DNA of 64,000 bases from Halobacillus alkaliphilus (GTDB taxonomy: Bacteria; Bacillota; Bacilli; Bacillales; Halobacillaceae): positions 56,548 to 120,547 of the forward strand of contig NZ_FOOG01000008.1 of the NCBI RefSeq assembly GCF_900113125.1, read 5' to 3'. This document shows, in pieces, positions 8,259 to 23,930 of the stretch. Position numbers and translations under genes: made by a program. Under the pieces are notes generated by a model. It searched no databases. It worked only from the letters and a program-made list of their open reading frames with translations, and was not told the origin of the DNA. Every line of letters begins with the position of its first letter. Position 1 is the stretch's first letter.

Positions 8259-8891
8259 ATGGGAAAGGTATATGTACTGGATCATCCGTTAATTCAGCAC
8301 AAACTGACGTACATACGTAAAAAGGAAACAGGGACGAAAGATTTTCGTGAACTAGTTGATGAAGTCGCCGCATTGATGGCTTTTGAAATTACTCGTGATC
8401 TGCCTCTCGAAGAGGTTGAAATCGACACCCCTGTCACATCAGACGCAAAAGCTAAAGTACTGACGGGTAAGAAAATTGGACTTGTACCCATCCTTCGTGC
8501 CGGTCTAGGTATGGTAGATGGAATTGTGCAATTGATTCCTGCCGCTAAAATAGGACATGTCGGACTTTATCGCGACCCTGAAACACTGCAGCCGGTAGAG
8601 TATTATGTCAAACTTCCTAGTGATATTGAAGAACGTGAACTTATCGTCATTGACCCAATGCTTGCTACAGGCGGCTCTGCCAACGAAGCTATCCATTCAT
8701 TGAAGAAAAGGGGAGCCCGCCAAATTCGCTTAATGTGTCTCGTTGCAGCGCCTGAAGGTGTAGATGCTGTTCGTGAAGAGCACCCGGATGTCGATATCTA
8801 TCTCGCGGCTCTTGATGAGAAGTTGAATGAAAAAGGCTACATTGTTCCAGGTCTGGGAGATGCCGGTGACCGATTGTATGGTACAAAATAA
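8259..8891 (+). CDS. upp: Uracil phosphoribosyltransferase
   Basis: Pyrimidine salvage enzyme forming UMP from uracil and PRPP. The 210-residue protein contains the PRPP-binding loop [15 protein letters not shown] and the uracil-binding C-terminus [19 protein letters not shown] 8259 is preceded by AAGGAGTGAT. No terminator is evident before mnaA, 37 bases downstream, so the two may be co-transcribed. Confidence 0.97.
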   Translation: MGKVYVLDHPLIQHKLTYIRKKETGTKDFRELVDEVAALMAFEITRDLPLEEVEIDTPVTSDAKAKVLTGKKIGLVPILRAGLGMVDGIVQLIPAAKIGHVGLYRDPETLQPVEYYVKLPSDIEERELIVIDPMLATGGSANEAIHSLKKRGARQIRLMCLVAAPEGVDAVREEHPDVDIYLAALDEKLNEKGYIVPGLGDAGDRLYGTK

Positions 8892-8928
8892 ATAGAATTA
8901 TTCAAGCTCCAATAAAGGAGGTACATTC

Positions 8929-10077
8929 ATGGCAGAACGCATAAAAGTAATGACCATTTTTGGGACAAGACCGGAAGCTATTAAAATGGCTCCGCTTGTT
9001 CTGGAGTTAAAAAAACGTTCCGACCAGTTCGAACCAATTGTCACGGTAACAGCGCAGCATAGAGAAATGCTGGATCAAGTGATGTCGATTTTTGGTATTG
9101 AGCCTGATTTTGATTTAAATATTATGAAGGCGCGTCAAACCCTGGCGCAAGTGACGACCCGTGCTCTTGAAGGGCTTGATGAAGTTATGAAAGAAACAAG
9201 ACCTGATGTGGTTCTTGTACATGGGGATACAACTACAACTTTTGCGGCTTCACTTGCGGCTTATTATAACCAGATTCCTGTTGGACACGTAGAAGCAGGA
9301 CTTCGAACATGGAATAAGTACTCTCCTTACCCTGAGGAAATGAATCGTCAGCTTACTGGGGTTATGGCGGATTTACACTTTGCTCCGACAAATAAATCCA
9401 TGGATAATCTGCTTGCAGAAAACAAGCCGACCAACCAGATTTTTGTCACAGGAAATACAGCCATTGATGCGCTGCAAACTACCGTTAAAGACGATTATGC
9501 TTCAGAAGTGCTTGATGAGATTGGAGATAAACGGTTAGTTCTAATGACCGCTCATAGACGTGAAAATCTTGGGAATAATATGAAACAGATGTTTCGAGCT
9601 ATTAAGCGCCTTGTGGAAGAACATGATGACATTCAAGTGATCTATCCTGTGCATCTGAATCCGGCCGTTAAAGAAACGGCTGATGAGATTCTGGGAAATG
9701 ATGAGCGCATTAAATTAATTGATCCGCTTGACGTGATTGATTTCCATAACTTTGCTTCCAGAGCTCATTTAATCCTTACTGACTCAGGTGGCGTCCAAGA
9801 AGAAGCACCTTCACTTGGCGTGCCTGTATTGGTTCTTCGCGACACTACTGAGCGTCCGGAAGGAATTGAAGCAGGAACGCTTAAGCTCGCCGGTACAGAA
9901 GAGGATCATATTTTCCATTTAGCCAATGAATTATTGTCTGATGAAGAAAAACATAAAGAAATGTCGCATGCTTCCAACCCATATGGGGATGGAAAAGCAT
10001 CTGCCAGAATTGCTGAAGCGATCCGGTATTTCTTTAATCAGCGGGAAGATAAACCAGCGCCGTTTGAAATTGAATAA
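8929..10077 (+). CDS. mnaA: UDP-N-acetylglucosamine 2-epimerase (non-hydrolysing)
   Basis: Interconverts UDP-GlcNAc and UDP-ManNAc, supplying ManNAc for the linkage unit of wall teichoic acid and other surface glycans. The 382-residue GT-B-fold protein has TIFGTRPEAIKMAPL at the N-terminus, VHGDTTTTFA, HVEAGLRT, and the C-terminal LTDSGGVQEEAPSLGVPVLVLRD (given here in parts). Start ATG 8929 follows AAAGGAGG. Its location between upp and atp matches B. subtilis mnaA (yvyH family members elsewhere). Confidence 0.93.
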   Translation: MAERIKVMTIFGTRPEAIKMAPLVLELKKRSDQFEPIVTVTAQHREMLDQVMSIFGIEPDFDLNIMKARQTLAQVTTRALEGLDEVMKETRPDVVLVHGDTTTTFAASLAAYYNQIPVGHVEAGLRTWNKYSPYPEEMNRQLTGVMADLHFAPTNKSMDNLLAENKPTNQIFVTGNTAIDALQTTVKDDYASEVLDEIGDKRLVLMTAHRRENLGNNMKQMFRAIKRLVEEHDDIQVIYPVHLNPAVKETADEILGNDERIKLIDPLDVIDFHNFASRAHLILTDSGGVQEEAPSLGVPVLVLRDTTERPEGIEAGTLKLAGTEEDHIFHLANELLSDEEKHKEMSHASNPYGDGKASARIAEAIRYFFNQREDKPAPFEIE

Positions 10078-10083
10078 TGATTA

Positions 10084-10117
10084 AAAGATCAAATCCATAA
10101 GGGTTTGGTCTTTTTTT
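10084..10117 (+). terminator. Intrinsic terminator after mnaA
   Basis: AAAGATCAAATCC / GGGTTTGGTCTTT stem with a 4-base loop and a run of seven T. Confidence 0.85.
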
Positions 10118-10193
10118 ATACATAAATTGCCTGAACACGTTCGTGCATAGCTGTCCTTATCCATCACAAACTAACTAAAAAGGAGACGGGCCT

Positions 10194-12338
10194 ATGCGTT
10201 TGCTGCACTTGTTCATTCTTTTATTACTTCTTACAGGCTTTCAGTCCCCGGATGAAAAAGATGAAGTAACCATTATTATTGAAACGGAAGAGTCCTCATC
10301 CCTTCTTAAAGAACAAATTGAGTCAAGAATTCCGCGGCTGGAGATTGTTGCACAGTATGACACGATCTTTAACGGTCTGGCTGTTAAAGGGAGAGCTCAA
10401 GAACTTGAAAAGCTTGTTCGTATGGATATGGTAGTGAATCAGTACCCAGTCGTAAATTATAAAAGTCTGCAGCAGGAAATGGGCCCCTTTTCTACTCAAG
10501 TAATCCGTGATCAATATAACCTTTCCTATACGGGTAAAGGGATAAAAGTAGGTGTCATTGATACAGGAATGGACTACTCTCATCCGGACCTCCAGAAGAA
10601 CTATAAAGGTGGTTTTGATACCGTAGACTTTGATAATGATCCTATGGAAACCAGAGGGGAAGGCGCTACCATGCATGGATCTCATGTAGCGGGAGTCATT
10701 GCAGCTGATGGGAAAATGAAAGGGATAGCTCCGGATGCTGAGCTGTACGCTTATCGGGCATTAGGTCCAGGGGGAATCGGATCCTCCGTGCAGGTTATCG
10801 CTGCACTGGAAGAAGCGGTTAAGGAGAGAGTGGATGTAATCAATCTGTCTCTTGGTAATGATGTGAACGGTCCGGACTGGCCCACTACGCATGCTGTTAA
10901 TAGAGCGGTAGAGCTTGGAGTGACCGTTATAGTGGCAGCTGGGAACTCGGGGCCGGACACTTGGACTGTAGGATCTCCTGCCACTTCATCAAAAGCCATA
11001 ACCGTAGGAGCTTCGGCACTTCCTTCAAAAGCTCCGGTATTTGAAATTCCGGGAGAGGATCGACATATTCCTGTTCAAGTACTGCACGGATCAGTACCAT
11101 GGGAACTTTCCAGAAAATATCCTTTATTGGACGCTGGCAGAGGGGAAGAAGAACTGAATGATGCTTCCGGAAAAATCGTCTTGTTTGAACGTGGGGAAAT
11201 CCCTTTTCAGGAAAAAGCCTTTAAAGCTTATCAAGCTGGGGCTGCTGGTGTGGTTATATACAATAATGAACCCGGATTATTTCAGGGTTCATTAGAGAAC
11301 CTATCCATTCCAATTCCAGTCGCTGCTGTATCAAAAAAAGATGGGGAGTGGCTGATTCAACAGGGAGTTCAGCAGAATCAATGGCTGGAGACCACCGAAA
11401 CTTCACTTGATCATAGAATGGCTCCTTTCAGCTCTCGTGGTCCCGTAACGACCACATGGGGATTAAAACCAGATGTGGTAGCGCCGGGGGTGAATATTTT
11501 AAGCACGGTCCCCGGCGGATATGCTTCACTTCAAGGAACGAGTATGGCCGCTCCGCATGTTGCCGGACTTGCGGCTTTATTAAAAGAAGCTCATCCAGAT
11601 TGGGCACCTCAGCAAATAAAAAGGACGATCATGAGTTCGGCAGATATTCTTGAAAAAGATAAACTTCCTTATTTGCCTACTGAACAAGGTGCAGGCTTTA
11701 TTGATACAGAAGAATCATTCAACCCAACTCTGCTAATCGAACCTGGATCGCTTGCTTTCGGGCGCGTGAATCAGCCATTGTTAAATAAAAAAGCAGAATT
11801 GAAGCTTACCAATCCGACGAATGAGAGTCAGACAGTACACCTTGAAGCCCCAGTTCATGAAAAGGGGAGCAGATGGGACATCCCGACCACTGTCCATTTG
11901 GAACCGAATGAAACTAAGGAAGTGGAAATTGGACTCCATCTTACGAAATCCTTTTTAAAACCTGGGATTCATCAGGGCTTTATCAAACTGAGAAATCAGG
12001 AGCACGACTTCCACGTTCCTTATCTATACATGATCGGAACGTCTGATTATGAAAAGGTCTCCGGTTTGGAATTATCATCTAAGTGGGCGGATTCAAGGCG
12101 ATACACTTATCGCTTCAATCTTACGGAATCCGTAGATAAAATAACTGTCGATCTATACAGAGCTGGTACCATGCTCTTTCATGGGAGGTTATTTGAACTT
12201 GAAGACCCTCAGCCGGGTATGGTGCAAGGGGAATTTAAAGTGAATGATCTTGAAGGGGCTTATATAGCTGTCTTTACTCTCGAGCATGGAGACCAAAAAG
12301 AAAGCTATCCATTCCCAGTAAAATTCACACCTTCATAA
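10194..12338 (+). CDS. Secreted S8 subtilisin-like serine protease (Vpr type)
   Basis: Extracellular endopeptidase of 714 residues. A signal peptide (about 1-20) is followed by an inhibitor-I9-like propeptide (about 25-95), then the S8 catalytic domain with Asp123 (GVIDTG), His161 (HGSHVAG) and Ser450 (GTSMAAPHVAG). A PA-type insert (about 280-400) lies between His and Ser, the layout of B. subtilis Vpr, which is somewhat longer. The C-terminal 200 residues look like beta-sandwich Fn3-like domains. Start ATG 10194 is preceded by AAAAGGAGACGG. It stands alone between two terminators. Confidence 0.92.
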   Translation: MRLLHLFILLLLLTGFQSPDEKDEVTIIIETEESSSLLKEQIESRIPRLEIVAQYDTIFNGLAVKGRAQELEKLVRMDMVVNQYPVVNYKSLQQEMGPFSTQVIRDQYNLSYTGKGIKVGVIDTGMDYSHPDLQKNYKGGFDTVDFDNDPMETRGEGATMHGSHVAGVIAADGKMKGIAPDAELYAYRALGPGGIGSSVQVIAALEEAVKERVDVINLSLGNDVNGPDWPTTHAVNRAVELGVTVIVAAGNSGPDTWTVGSPATSSKAITVGASALPSKAPVFEIPGEDRHIPVQVLHGSVPWELSRKYPLLDAGRGEEELNDASGKIVLFERGEIPFQEKAFKAYQAGAAGVVIYNNEPGLFQGSLENLSIPIPVAAVSKKDGEWLIQQGVQQNQWLETTETSLDHRMAPFSSRGPVTTTWGLKPDVVAPGVNILSTVPGGYASLQGTSMAAPHVAGLAALLKEAHPDWAPQQIKRTIMSSADILEKDKLPYLPTEQGAGFIDTEESFNPTLLIEPGSLAFGRVNQPLLNKKAELKLTNPTNESQTVHLEAPVHEKGSRWDIPTTVHLEPNETKEVEIGLHLTKSFLKPGIHQGFIKLRNQEHDFHVPYLYMIGTSDYEKVSGLELSSKWADSRRYTYRFNLTESVDKITVDLYRAGTMLFHGRLFELEDPQPGMVQGEFKVNDLEGAYIAVFTLEHGDQKESYPFPVKFTPS

Positions 12339-12351
12339 TAACCAATACATT

Positions 12352-12399
12352 CCACCTCAGGTCATCCATAAAATGGATGACCTGAGGTGGAAGTTTTTT
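12352..12399 (+). terminator. Palindromic terminator, repeat family copy 1
   Basis: 18-bp perfect arms CCACCTCAGGTCATCCAT (12352-12369) and its complement (12373-12390), then AAGTTTTTTG. Same palindrome recurs at 40594, 43242 and (inside out) 59925. Confidence 0.92.
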
Positions 12400-12454
12400 G
12401 TAAAAATGGCTCAAAAAGTCTATATATTTTTGGTTTAGAATTGGTAAAATGGTA

Positions 12455-12520
12455 CATGTGAGTTTTGTCATAAATGTGACGAAAATGTGATCGAAAAGTG
12501 TCATACATTTGTATTTTTAA
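12455..12520 (+). promoter_or_regulatory. Repeated TGTGA-type elements upstream of the atp promoter
   Basis: Between the protease terminator and the atp -35 box lie repeated motifs: TGTGAG, TTTTGTCA, ATGTGACGAAAA, ATGTGATCGAAAA, GTGTCATACATTT. TTTTGTCA and TGACGAAAA form an imperfect inverted pair, as do AAATGTGAC and GTCATACATTT. This looks like a multi-site binding region for a regulator; I cannot name it. Confidence 0.4.
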
Positions 12521-12531
12521 TCACAAACTCA

Positions 12532-12560
12532 TTGACATCATATAACCCCTAATGTATTCT
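12532..12560 (+). promoter_or_regulatory. Sigma A promoter of the atp operon
   Basis: Perfect TTGACA (12532-12537), 17-base spacer, TATTCT (12555-12560). The leader to the first gene is about 80 bases. Confidence 0.8.
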
Positions 12561-12599
12561 TACATAGTGTGGGATGATAAGGTTTTCATAACGAATTGC

Positions 12600-12620
12600 A
12601 AAGGTTCTGACACCTTTTTT
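12600..12620 (+). promoter_or_regulatory. Terminator-like hairpin in the atp leader
   Basis: AAAGGT / ACCTTT (12600-12605, 12612-12617) with a 6-base loop and six T in a row, between the promoter and the first gene. A short stem; possible weak attenuator. Confidence 0.35.
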
Positions 12621-12644
12621 ATTCAAGTGAAAAGAGGCTTGTAA

Positions 12645-12863
12645 ATGAAAGATTCCAAACCCCCTTTTCAGGCCATGGCATTAACTAGTGCTATCGTTTC
12701 TCAGCTTGCCGGCGGACCACTTGCCGGAGTATATCTTGGGAAATGGATAGATGGTCAATTTTCCACAGAGCCCACATTCTTAATCATAGGGATTTTTCTA
12801 GGATTAGGAGCAGGTACATATGGGACCATTCATTTAGTACGGACTTACACGGGAGACGATTAG
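12645..12863 (+). CDS. atpZ: AtpZ/AtpI-family small membrane protein
   Basis: A 72-residue protein with two membrane helices joined by a short turn and a GxxxG-rich face (LAGGPLAGVYLG, GIFLGLGAGTYG). Such proteins precede AtpI in many Firmicute atp operons and are thought to help c-ring assembly or ion supply. Start ATG 12645 has AAAGAGGC upstream. Only one base separates it from atpI. Confidence 0.8.
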   Translation: MKDSKPPFQAMALTSAIVSQLAGGPLAGVYLGKWIDGQFSTEPTFLIIGIFLGLGAGTYGTIHLVRTYTGDD

Positions 12864-12864
12864 C

Positions 12865-13233
12865 ATGAAGCACTACCAACAGATGATGGCCCGTCAACGA
12901 AAATGGATGTTCTACCTTCTGGCGTTACTCGTTCTTGGCTGGGGCCTTACCCCATGGCAGCCGATTTTTCTGGGTCTCCTCCTGGGAAGCGCTTTGAGTT
13001 TTTATAACCTCTGGCTTATGCAGCGTAAAATCCGCAAGCTTGGCGAAGCCTCCGCAGAGAACAAATCTGTTAGAGGAATCGGTACGTTTACCCGTTTGGC
13101 TTCAGGTGCACTTGCTGTAGTCATTGCCCTCCAGTTTGAAGAACACATTCATTTAATTTCCGTAGTATTGGGCTTAATGGCAGCCTACATTGTCATTTTT
13201 ATAGATTACCTGTTCAATAAATCAACAGTTTAG
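12865..13233 (+). CDS. atpI: ATP synthase protein I
   Basis: Four-helix membrane protein of 122 residues, the accessory subunit that assists c-ring assembly. Family pattern: N-terminal QRKWMFY, helices at about 12-30, 32-50, 70-88 and 97-115. GGGAGACGAT precedes ATG 12865. Second gene of the atp operon. Confidence 0.88.
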   Translation: MKHYQQMMARQRKWMFYLLALLVLGWGLTPWQPIFLGLLLGSALSFYNLWLMQRKIRKLGEASAENKSVRGIGTFTRLASGALAVVIALQFEEHIHLISVVLGLMAAYIVIFIDYLFNKSTV

Positions 13234-13248
13234 CACGATGGAAGGTAG

Positions 13249-13980
<732 letters not shown>

Positions 13981-13985
13981 AATAA

Positions 13986-15542
<1,557 letters not shown>

Positions 15543-15551
15543 TAGGGGTGA

Positions 15552-17066
<1,515 letters not shown>

Positions 17067-17093
17067 ATAAAACACAGCTGGAAAGGGTGGTGA

Positions 17094-19417
<2,324 letters not shown>

Positions 19418-19440
19418 ACCTGTCAACACAAGTGATAAAG

Positions 19441-19899
<459 letters not shown>

Positions 19900-19928
19900 A
19901 CTGCTTTCATATTGAGAGCAGTTTTTTT
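19900..19928 (+). terminator. Terminator of the atp operon
   Basis: ACTGCT / AGCAGT stem with an 11-base partly paired loop and seven T. Confidence 0.8.
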
Positions 19929-20168
19929 ATTAAAGAAACCTGATAATAATCCTGGTGCTTATTTTCCAGCCATTATCAAAGGAGCAGCAAGGCGACTCGT
20001 ATAATAATTAACCCGGCAGAAATATTTGTCATTATTGCCCGGGAAATGAGAGAGAAATATTTTCTTTGTCACCTTCTGTTTTATTTGGGTTTAACCAATT
20101 GGATGAAAAGGTATTTTTGTGTAGATGAATGATGTTCCTAAGAGTAGTGACGAAAGAGAGGGGATAGT

Positions 20169-20402
20169 ATGGATCAATATTTTGCTGAAGAAGCCATTCT
20201 TAGTATGACCTCGCACATTATCTTCATTATCATAACGTGGAGAGTCCTTCAGTCGGTCAATTTCGATGCGTTTTTCAAGAAACATCGTGTCTTTGAAGCA
20301 AGAGTTTTAATCATATTTATTACCATTGCTATCGGAACAACGGTCAGCCGATTTTTTCTTGATTTTATTGCATGGTCTAATAGTCTGGTCTACTTATTTT
20401 AA
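20169..20402 (+). CDS. ywzB: DUF1146 membrane protein YwzB
   Basis: A 77-residue protein with two membrane helices (about 12-30 and 46-70) separated by a basic loop (FKKHRVFEAR). It matches the small YwzB/DUF1146 family that sits between atpC and ywmB in B. subtilis; function is not known. Start ATG 20169 follows AGAGAGGGG. Confidence 0.82.
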   Translation: MDQYFAEEAILSMTSHIIFIIITWRVLQSVNFDAFFKKHRVFEARVLIIFITIAIGTTVSRFFLDFIAWSNSLVYLF

Positions 20403-20517
20403 CGGAAATCAATGAAACTATTATTAACTGAATAGTTTGTCTGAAAATGTCCAGTATGATTGTTGTCTTCTCCGGTCAGACTTATAGTAAGTCTATGCTC
20501 GGGGAGGCATCATAAAA

Positions 20518-21222
20518 ATGAAAAGTTTACTAGCAGGGATTACGGTATTGATTATGGTATGTACAGGTGCTTATTCACAGGAACTGACTGCGGAGACACC
20601 TATTGAAAATTTTGCAGCATTTGCTGAGAATGAGCAGCTGGATGTCAAAGAATGGTCGATCACCCTCAAAGAGACGATATCGAGAACAGATTCATTATTA
20701 TTGAAAGAAAAGATTTCCGAATTCTATCAAACTGCTGAAGTATCTTATGAGGATCAAGAGAACTCAAATAAAATCATTCTGAAAGACGGTCTTATTAATA
20801 GAGAATTTGACGAAAGTTATAATATTATTCTGCCAAAAAATAAAGATGAAAATGTGGAATTGGTTTACTATATAGCTGGTAAGGGTACAATTTCCTTGAC
20901 ACCAGAAGTAAAAGATCGGATACGAGAAACTAAGAAACGTTATTTCACGAAAAACGTACTAATTTTCTCTTGTCTTAAAGCGGAAACTAGTGGTATTATA
21001 GATGATGTTTTAGTGTATAAAAAATTCAAACAAAGATTCGACATTAAACCATTAGATCAAGTTGCAGAAAAAGATTGGACTAGCAGCTCCGGATATACGG
21101 AAAAATGGGGACAAGCAATCCCGACAGCCAGTGGAAAGATGAATGTTCAGTTCGCTACAAGAACTTTGGGCGGGCGGACAAACATCACTATTGGCACACC
21201 CATTATTACTGCTGAATATTAA
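20518..21222 (+). CDS. ywmB: YwmB-family secreted protein
   Basis: A 234-residue protein with a signal peptide (about 1-20) and an alpha/beta fold of the YwmB type (YwmB structures resemble TATA-box-binding proteins). Lies between ywzB and murA as in B. subtilis, where ywmB is linked to sporulation or envelope genes; biochemical role unknown. Start ATG 20518 is preceded by CGGGGAGGC. Confidence 0.82.
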   Translation: MKSLLAGITVLIMVCTGAYSQELTAETPIENFAAFAENEQLDVKEWSITLKETISRTDSLLLKEKISEFYQTAEVSYEDQENSNKIILKDGLINREFDESYNIILPKNKDENVELVYYIAGKGTISLTPEVKDRIRETKKRYFTKNVLIFSCLKAETSGIIDDVLVYKKFKQRFDIKPLDQVAEKDWTSSSGYTEKWGQAIPTASGKMNVQFATRTLGGRTNITIGTPIITAEY

Positions 21223-21256
21223 TAATAATGAATATGGACGCGGAGGAGAATGAAAT

Positions 21257-22567
21257 TTGGAAAAAATCATCGTCCGTGGTGGGAGGCAGCTGAATGGCAC
21301 TGTAAAAGCAGAAGGCGCCAAGAATGCCGTACTGCCTGTCATCGCAGCAAGTATAATTGCCAGTGAAGGAAAAAGTGTTTTACACGAAGTCCCTGCTTTA
21401 GCAGATGTTACGACTATCAATGAAGTGATTCGACATATGAATGCGGATGTTAAAGTAGATGGGAACACAGTTACCGTAGATGCTTCTGGAGATCTTGAAA
21501 CAGAAGCACCAATTGAATACGTGAGGAAAATGCGAGCTTCTGTCCTCGTGTTGGGACCACTTTTGGCCCGGTATGGCCATGCTAAGGTTGCCCTGCCTGG
21601 TGGTTGTGCGATTGGATCACGTCCTATTGACCAGCACTTAAAAGGCTTTGAAGCTATGGGTGCCGAAGTTACTGTAGGAAATGGCTACATTGAGGCAGAA
21701 GTCAAAGGTCGTTTGCAGGGGGCCAAGGTTTACTTTGATGTTCCAAGTGTAGGAGCTACAGAAAACGTTATGATGGCTGCTGCTCTAGCTGAAGGAACAA
21801 CCATCCTTGAAAACTGTGCGAAAGAACCGGAAATTGTAGATTTAGCCAATTATCTCAATAAAATGGGCGGCAAGGTTATTGGAGCTGGTACTGAGACCAT
21901 TCGTATCGAAGGAGTCGACAAGCTTATAGGAGCGACTCATACCATTATCCCTGACCGCGTAGAAGCTGGAACATTTATGGTTGCAGCTGCTATTACTGGA
22001 GGTAATGTATTAGTTAAAGGTGCCATGCGTGAACACCTTCGTTCTGTTATTTCAAAAATGGAAGAAATGGGCGTTACCATTAAAGAGGAAGATGATGGAC
22101 TTCGAGTTATTGGTCCTGAACAACTGAAGGCCACAGACATTAAAACAATGCCGCATCCAGGTTTTCCTACTGATATGCAGTCTCAAATGATGGCCTTAAT
22201 GTTAAACGCCAAAGGCACAAGCGTGATTACGGAAACCGTATTCGAAAATCGTTTCATGCATGTGGAAGAATTCCGTCGGATGAATGCTCATCTCAAGATT
22301 GAAGGCCGCAACGTTATTGTAGAGGGTCCTTCATCTTTACAAGGAGCAGAAGTAGCCGCGACTGATTTACGAGCGGGAGCAGCTCTTATTCTGGCTGGTC
22401 TTGTTGCCGATGGTTATACTCGCGTAACAGAACTTAAGCATCTGGACCGTGGATATGTTGATTTCTCTGACAAACTTGCGGGACTCGGCGCTGATATAGA
22501 AAGAGTTAACGAACAAGAATCTTATTCTGAAGAACAAGAAGCTAACGAATCTTTATCGACCTTATAA
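21257..22567 (+). CDS. murA: UDP-N-acetylglucosamine 1-carboxyvinyltransferase
   Basis: First committed step of peptidoglycan synthesis: transfers enolpyruvate from PEP to UDP-GlcNAc; target of fosfomycin. The catalytic cysteine is present in [14 protein letters not shown], so the protein should be fosfomycin-sensitive at the target. Starts at TTG 21257, eight to nine bases after GGAGGAG. 436 residues with a short acidic C-terminal extension ([12 protein letters not shown]). Confidence 0.96.
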   Translation: MEKIIVRGGRQLNGTVKAEGAKNAVLPVIAASIIASEGKSVLHEVPALADVTTINEVIRHMNADVKVDGNTVTVDASGDLETEAPIEYVRKMRASVLVLGPLLARYGHAKVALPGGCAIGSRPIDQHLKGFEAMGAEVTVGNGYIEAEVKGRLQGAKVYFDVPSVGATENVMMAAALAEGTTILENCAKEPEIVDLANYLNKMGGKVIGAGTETIRIEGVDKLIGATHTIIPDRVEAGTFMVAAAITGGNVLVKGAMREHLRSVISKMEEMGVTIKEEDDGLRVIGPEQLKATDIKTMPHPGFPTDMQSQMMALMLNAKGTSVITETVFENRFMHVEEFRRMNAHLKIEGRNVIVEGPSSLQGAEVAATDLRAGAALILAGLVADGYTRVTELKHLDRGYVDFSDKLAGLGADIERVNEQESYSEEQEANESLSTL

Positions 22568-22582
22568 TGTATATATCCTTAT

Positions 22583-22626
22583 AGCTTGGCTGTTTCATTA
22601 TTTTTTGAAACAGCCAAGCTTTTTTT
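22583..22626 (+). terminator. Strong terminator after murA
   Basis: Perfect 15-bp arms AGCTTGGCTGTTTCA and complement (22583-22597, 22606-22620) with six T following. Confidence 0.95.
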
Positions 22627-22694
22627 GTTCTATCATCCTTGATTCAGGGATACATTTTAGTAGAGAGATCTACAATGTAATCAGGAGGGTGAGA

Positions 22695-23729
22695 ATGAAA
22701 AGAAAAAATTGGATGGCATTCTTCATAACAGGTGGCCTGTTCGGGGCTATACTTATACTACCTACTCTAATTGTGGTTCCTTTTACAGGTTCCAGCGCTT
22801 CACATGAAGTCCAGGAGACTCCAAATCCTATTGAAAAAGCCGCTGATTCATCAAAAGACCTCTCTCCGATAGCGGTTAGAGTCGAACGAAGCCAATCAGG
22901 GAAGATAGAAGAAGTTCCACTGGAAACATATGTCGCAAGGGTGGTTGCATCTGAGATGCCTGCTGAGTTTGAACTGGAAGCATTAAAAGCGCAGGCGTTA
23001 GCAGCACGAACTTATATAACTAGACACTTGCTTGAAGATGAGGCTGTATCGCAGGAAGCTGATGTGACGGACACCGTTAATCATCAGGTGTATAAGAACG
23101 ATGAAGAACTGAGAGCTCAGTGGCATGATCAATATACGAGCAATATGGAGAAAATTAACACAGCTGTGAACGAGACAGCAGGAGAAATAATCACTTATAA
23201 TCAGGAGCCGATTACGGCCGCTTTCTTTTCAACGAGCAATGGATACACTGAAAATGCTGAAGACTACTGGGAGAATGAGATTCCTTATTTAAAAAGTGTG
23301 GAAAGCCCCTGGGATCAACAATCACCTAAATTCGCAGATCAGAAAATTATTCCGATTTCTCAAGTACAAACAGCCCTTGGCATAAATTTTAAAGGGAATG
23401 TACAGAACATGACCATGACAAAGACAGAGGGAAATCGTGTGGATAAGGTACAGGTTGGGGACCAGACCTTCTCAGGGCGACAGATAAGGGAAACCTTCGA
23501 GCTGCCTTCAAGTGATTTTTCTATGCAGCAAAAAGGGGACCACGTCATTTTTACGACGAAGGGGTACGGCCATGGTGTAGGAATGAGCCAATATGGAGCA
23601 AATGGAATGGCTAAGAGCGGCAGCAGTTATAAAGACATAGTGACTCATTATTATCACGATACAGAAGTATCTTCTATCAATAAACAGACGGCATTGTTAA
23701 CCTCTAAAAATGATAAACCAGTCAACTGA
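22695..23729 (+). CDS. spoIID: Stage II sporulation protein D
   Basis: Membrane-anchored lytic transglycosylase that, with SpoIIM and SpoIIP, remodels septal peptidoglycan during engulfment. One N-terminal membrane helix (about 8-28), SpoIID domain with catalytic Glu in VASEMPAEFELEALKAQA, and the C-terminal GYGHGVGMSQYGANGMA motif. ATG 22695 is used because AGGAGGG lies just upstream; the frame extends into the murA terminator but without a ribosome site. 344 residues. Confidence 0.95.
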   Translation: MKRKNWMAFFITGGLFGAILILPTLIVVPFTGSSASHEVQETPNPIEKAADSSKDLSPIAVRVERSQSGKIEEVPLETYVARVVASEMPAEFELEALKAQALAARTYITRHLLEDEAVSQEADVTDTVNHQVYKNDEELRAQWHDQYTSNMEKINTAVNETAGEIITYNQEPITAAFFSTSNGYTENAEDYWENEIPYLKSVESPWDQQSPKFADQKIIPISQVQTALGINFKGNVQNMTMTKTEGNRVDKVQVGDQTFSGRQIRETFELPSSDFSMQQKGDHVIFTTKGYGHGVGMSQYGANGMAKSGSSYKDIVTHYYHDTEVSSINKQTALLTSKNDKPVN

Positions 23730-23745
23730 TGGAATATGATAAAGA

Positions 23746-23776
23746 CAGGACCTGAAGCTAAGGGTCCTGCTTTTAT
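23746..23776 (+). terminator. Terminator after spoIID
   Basis: CAGGACC / GGTCCTG arms (23746-23752, 23763-23769) followed by CTTTTATTT. Confidence 0.7.
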
Positions 23777-23930
23777 TTCGTAAGATCGGCGGTTTACAAT
23801 TTGGACAAACAAGTTCGTTCAATATGATCTTTGTTTATATCTTGAAAGAGTAAATACTTTTAAGAAAAAATTTCCTCTTCATGTATATAATTCCTCAGAA
23901 GTGTTCAGAATGATTTTTGAGGTGATGAAC

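Noticed and set aside
22605..22694. 30-residue N-terminal extension of SpoIID
   Set aside because: It would begin inside the murA terminator and lacks a ribosome site, whereas ATG 22695 has AGGAGGG.
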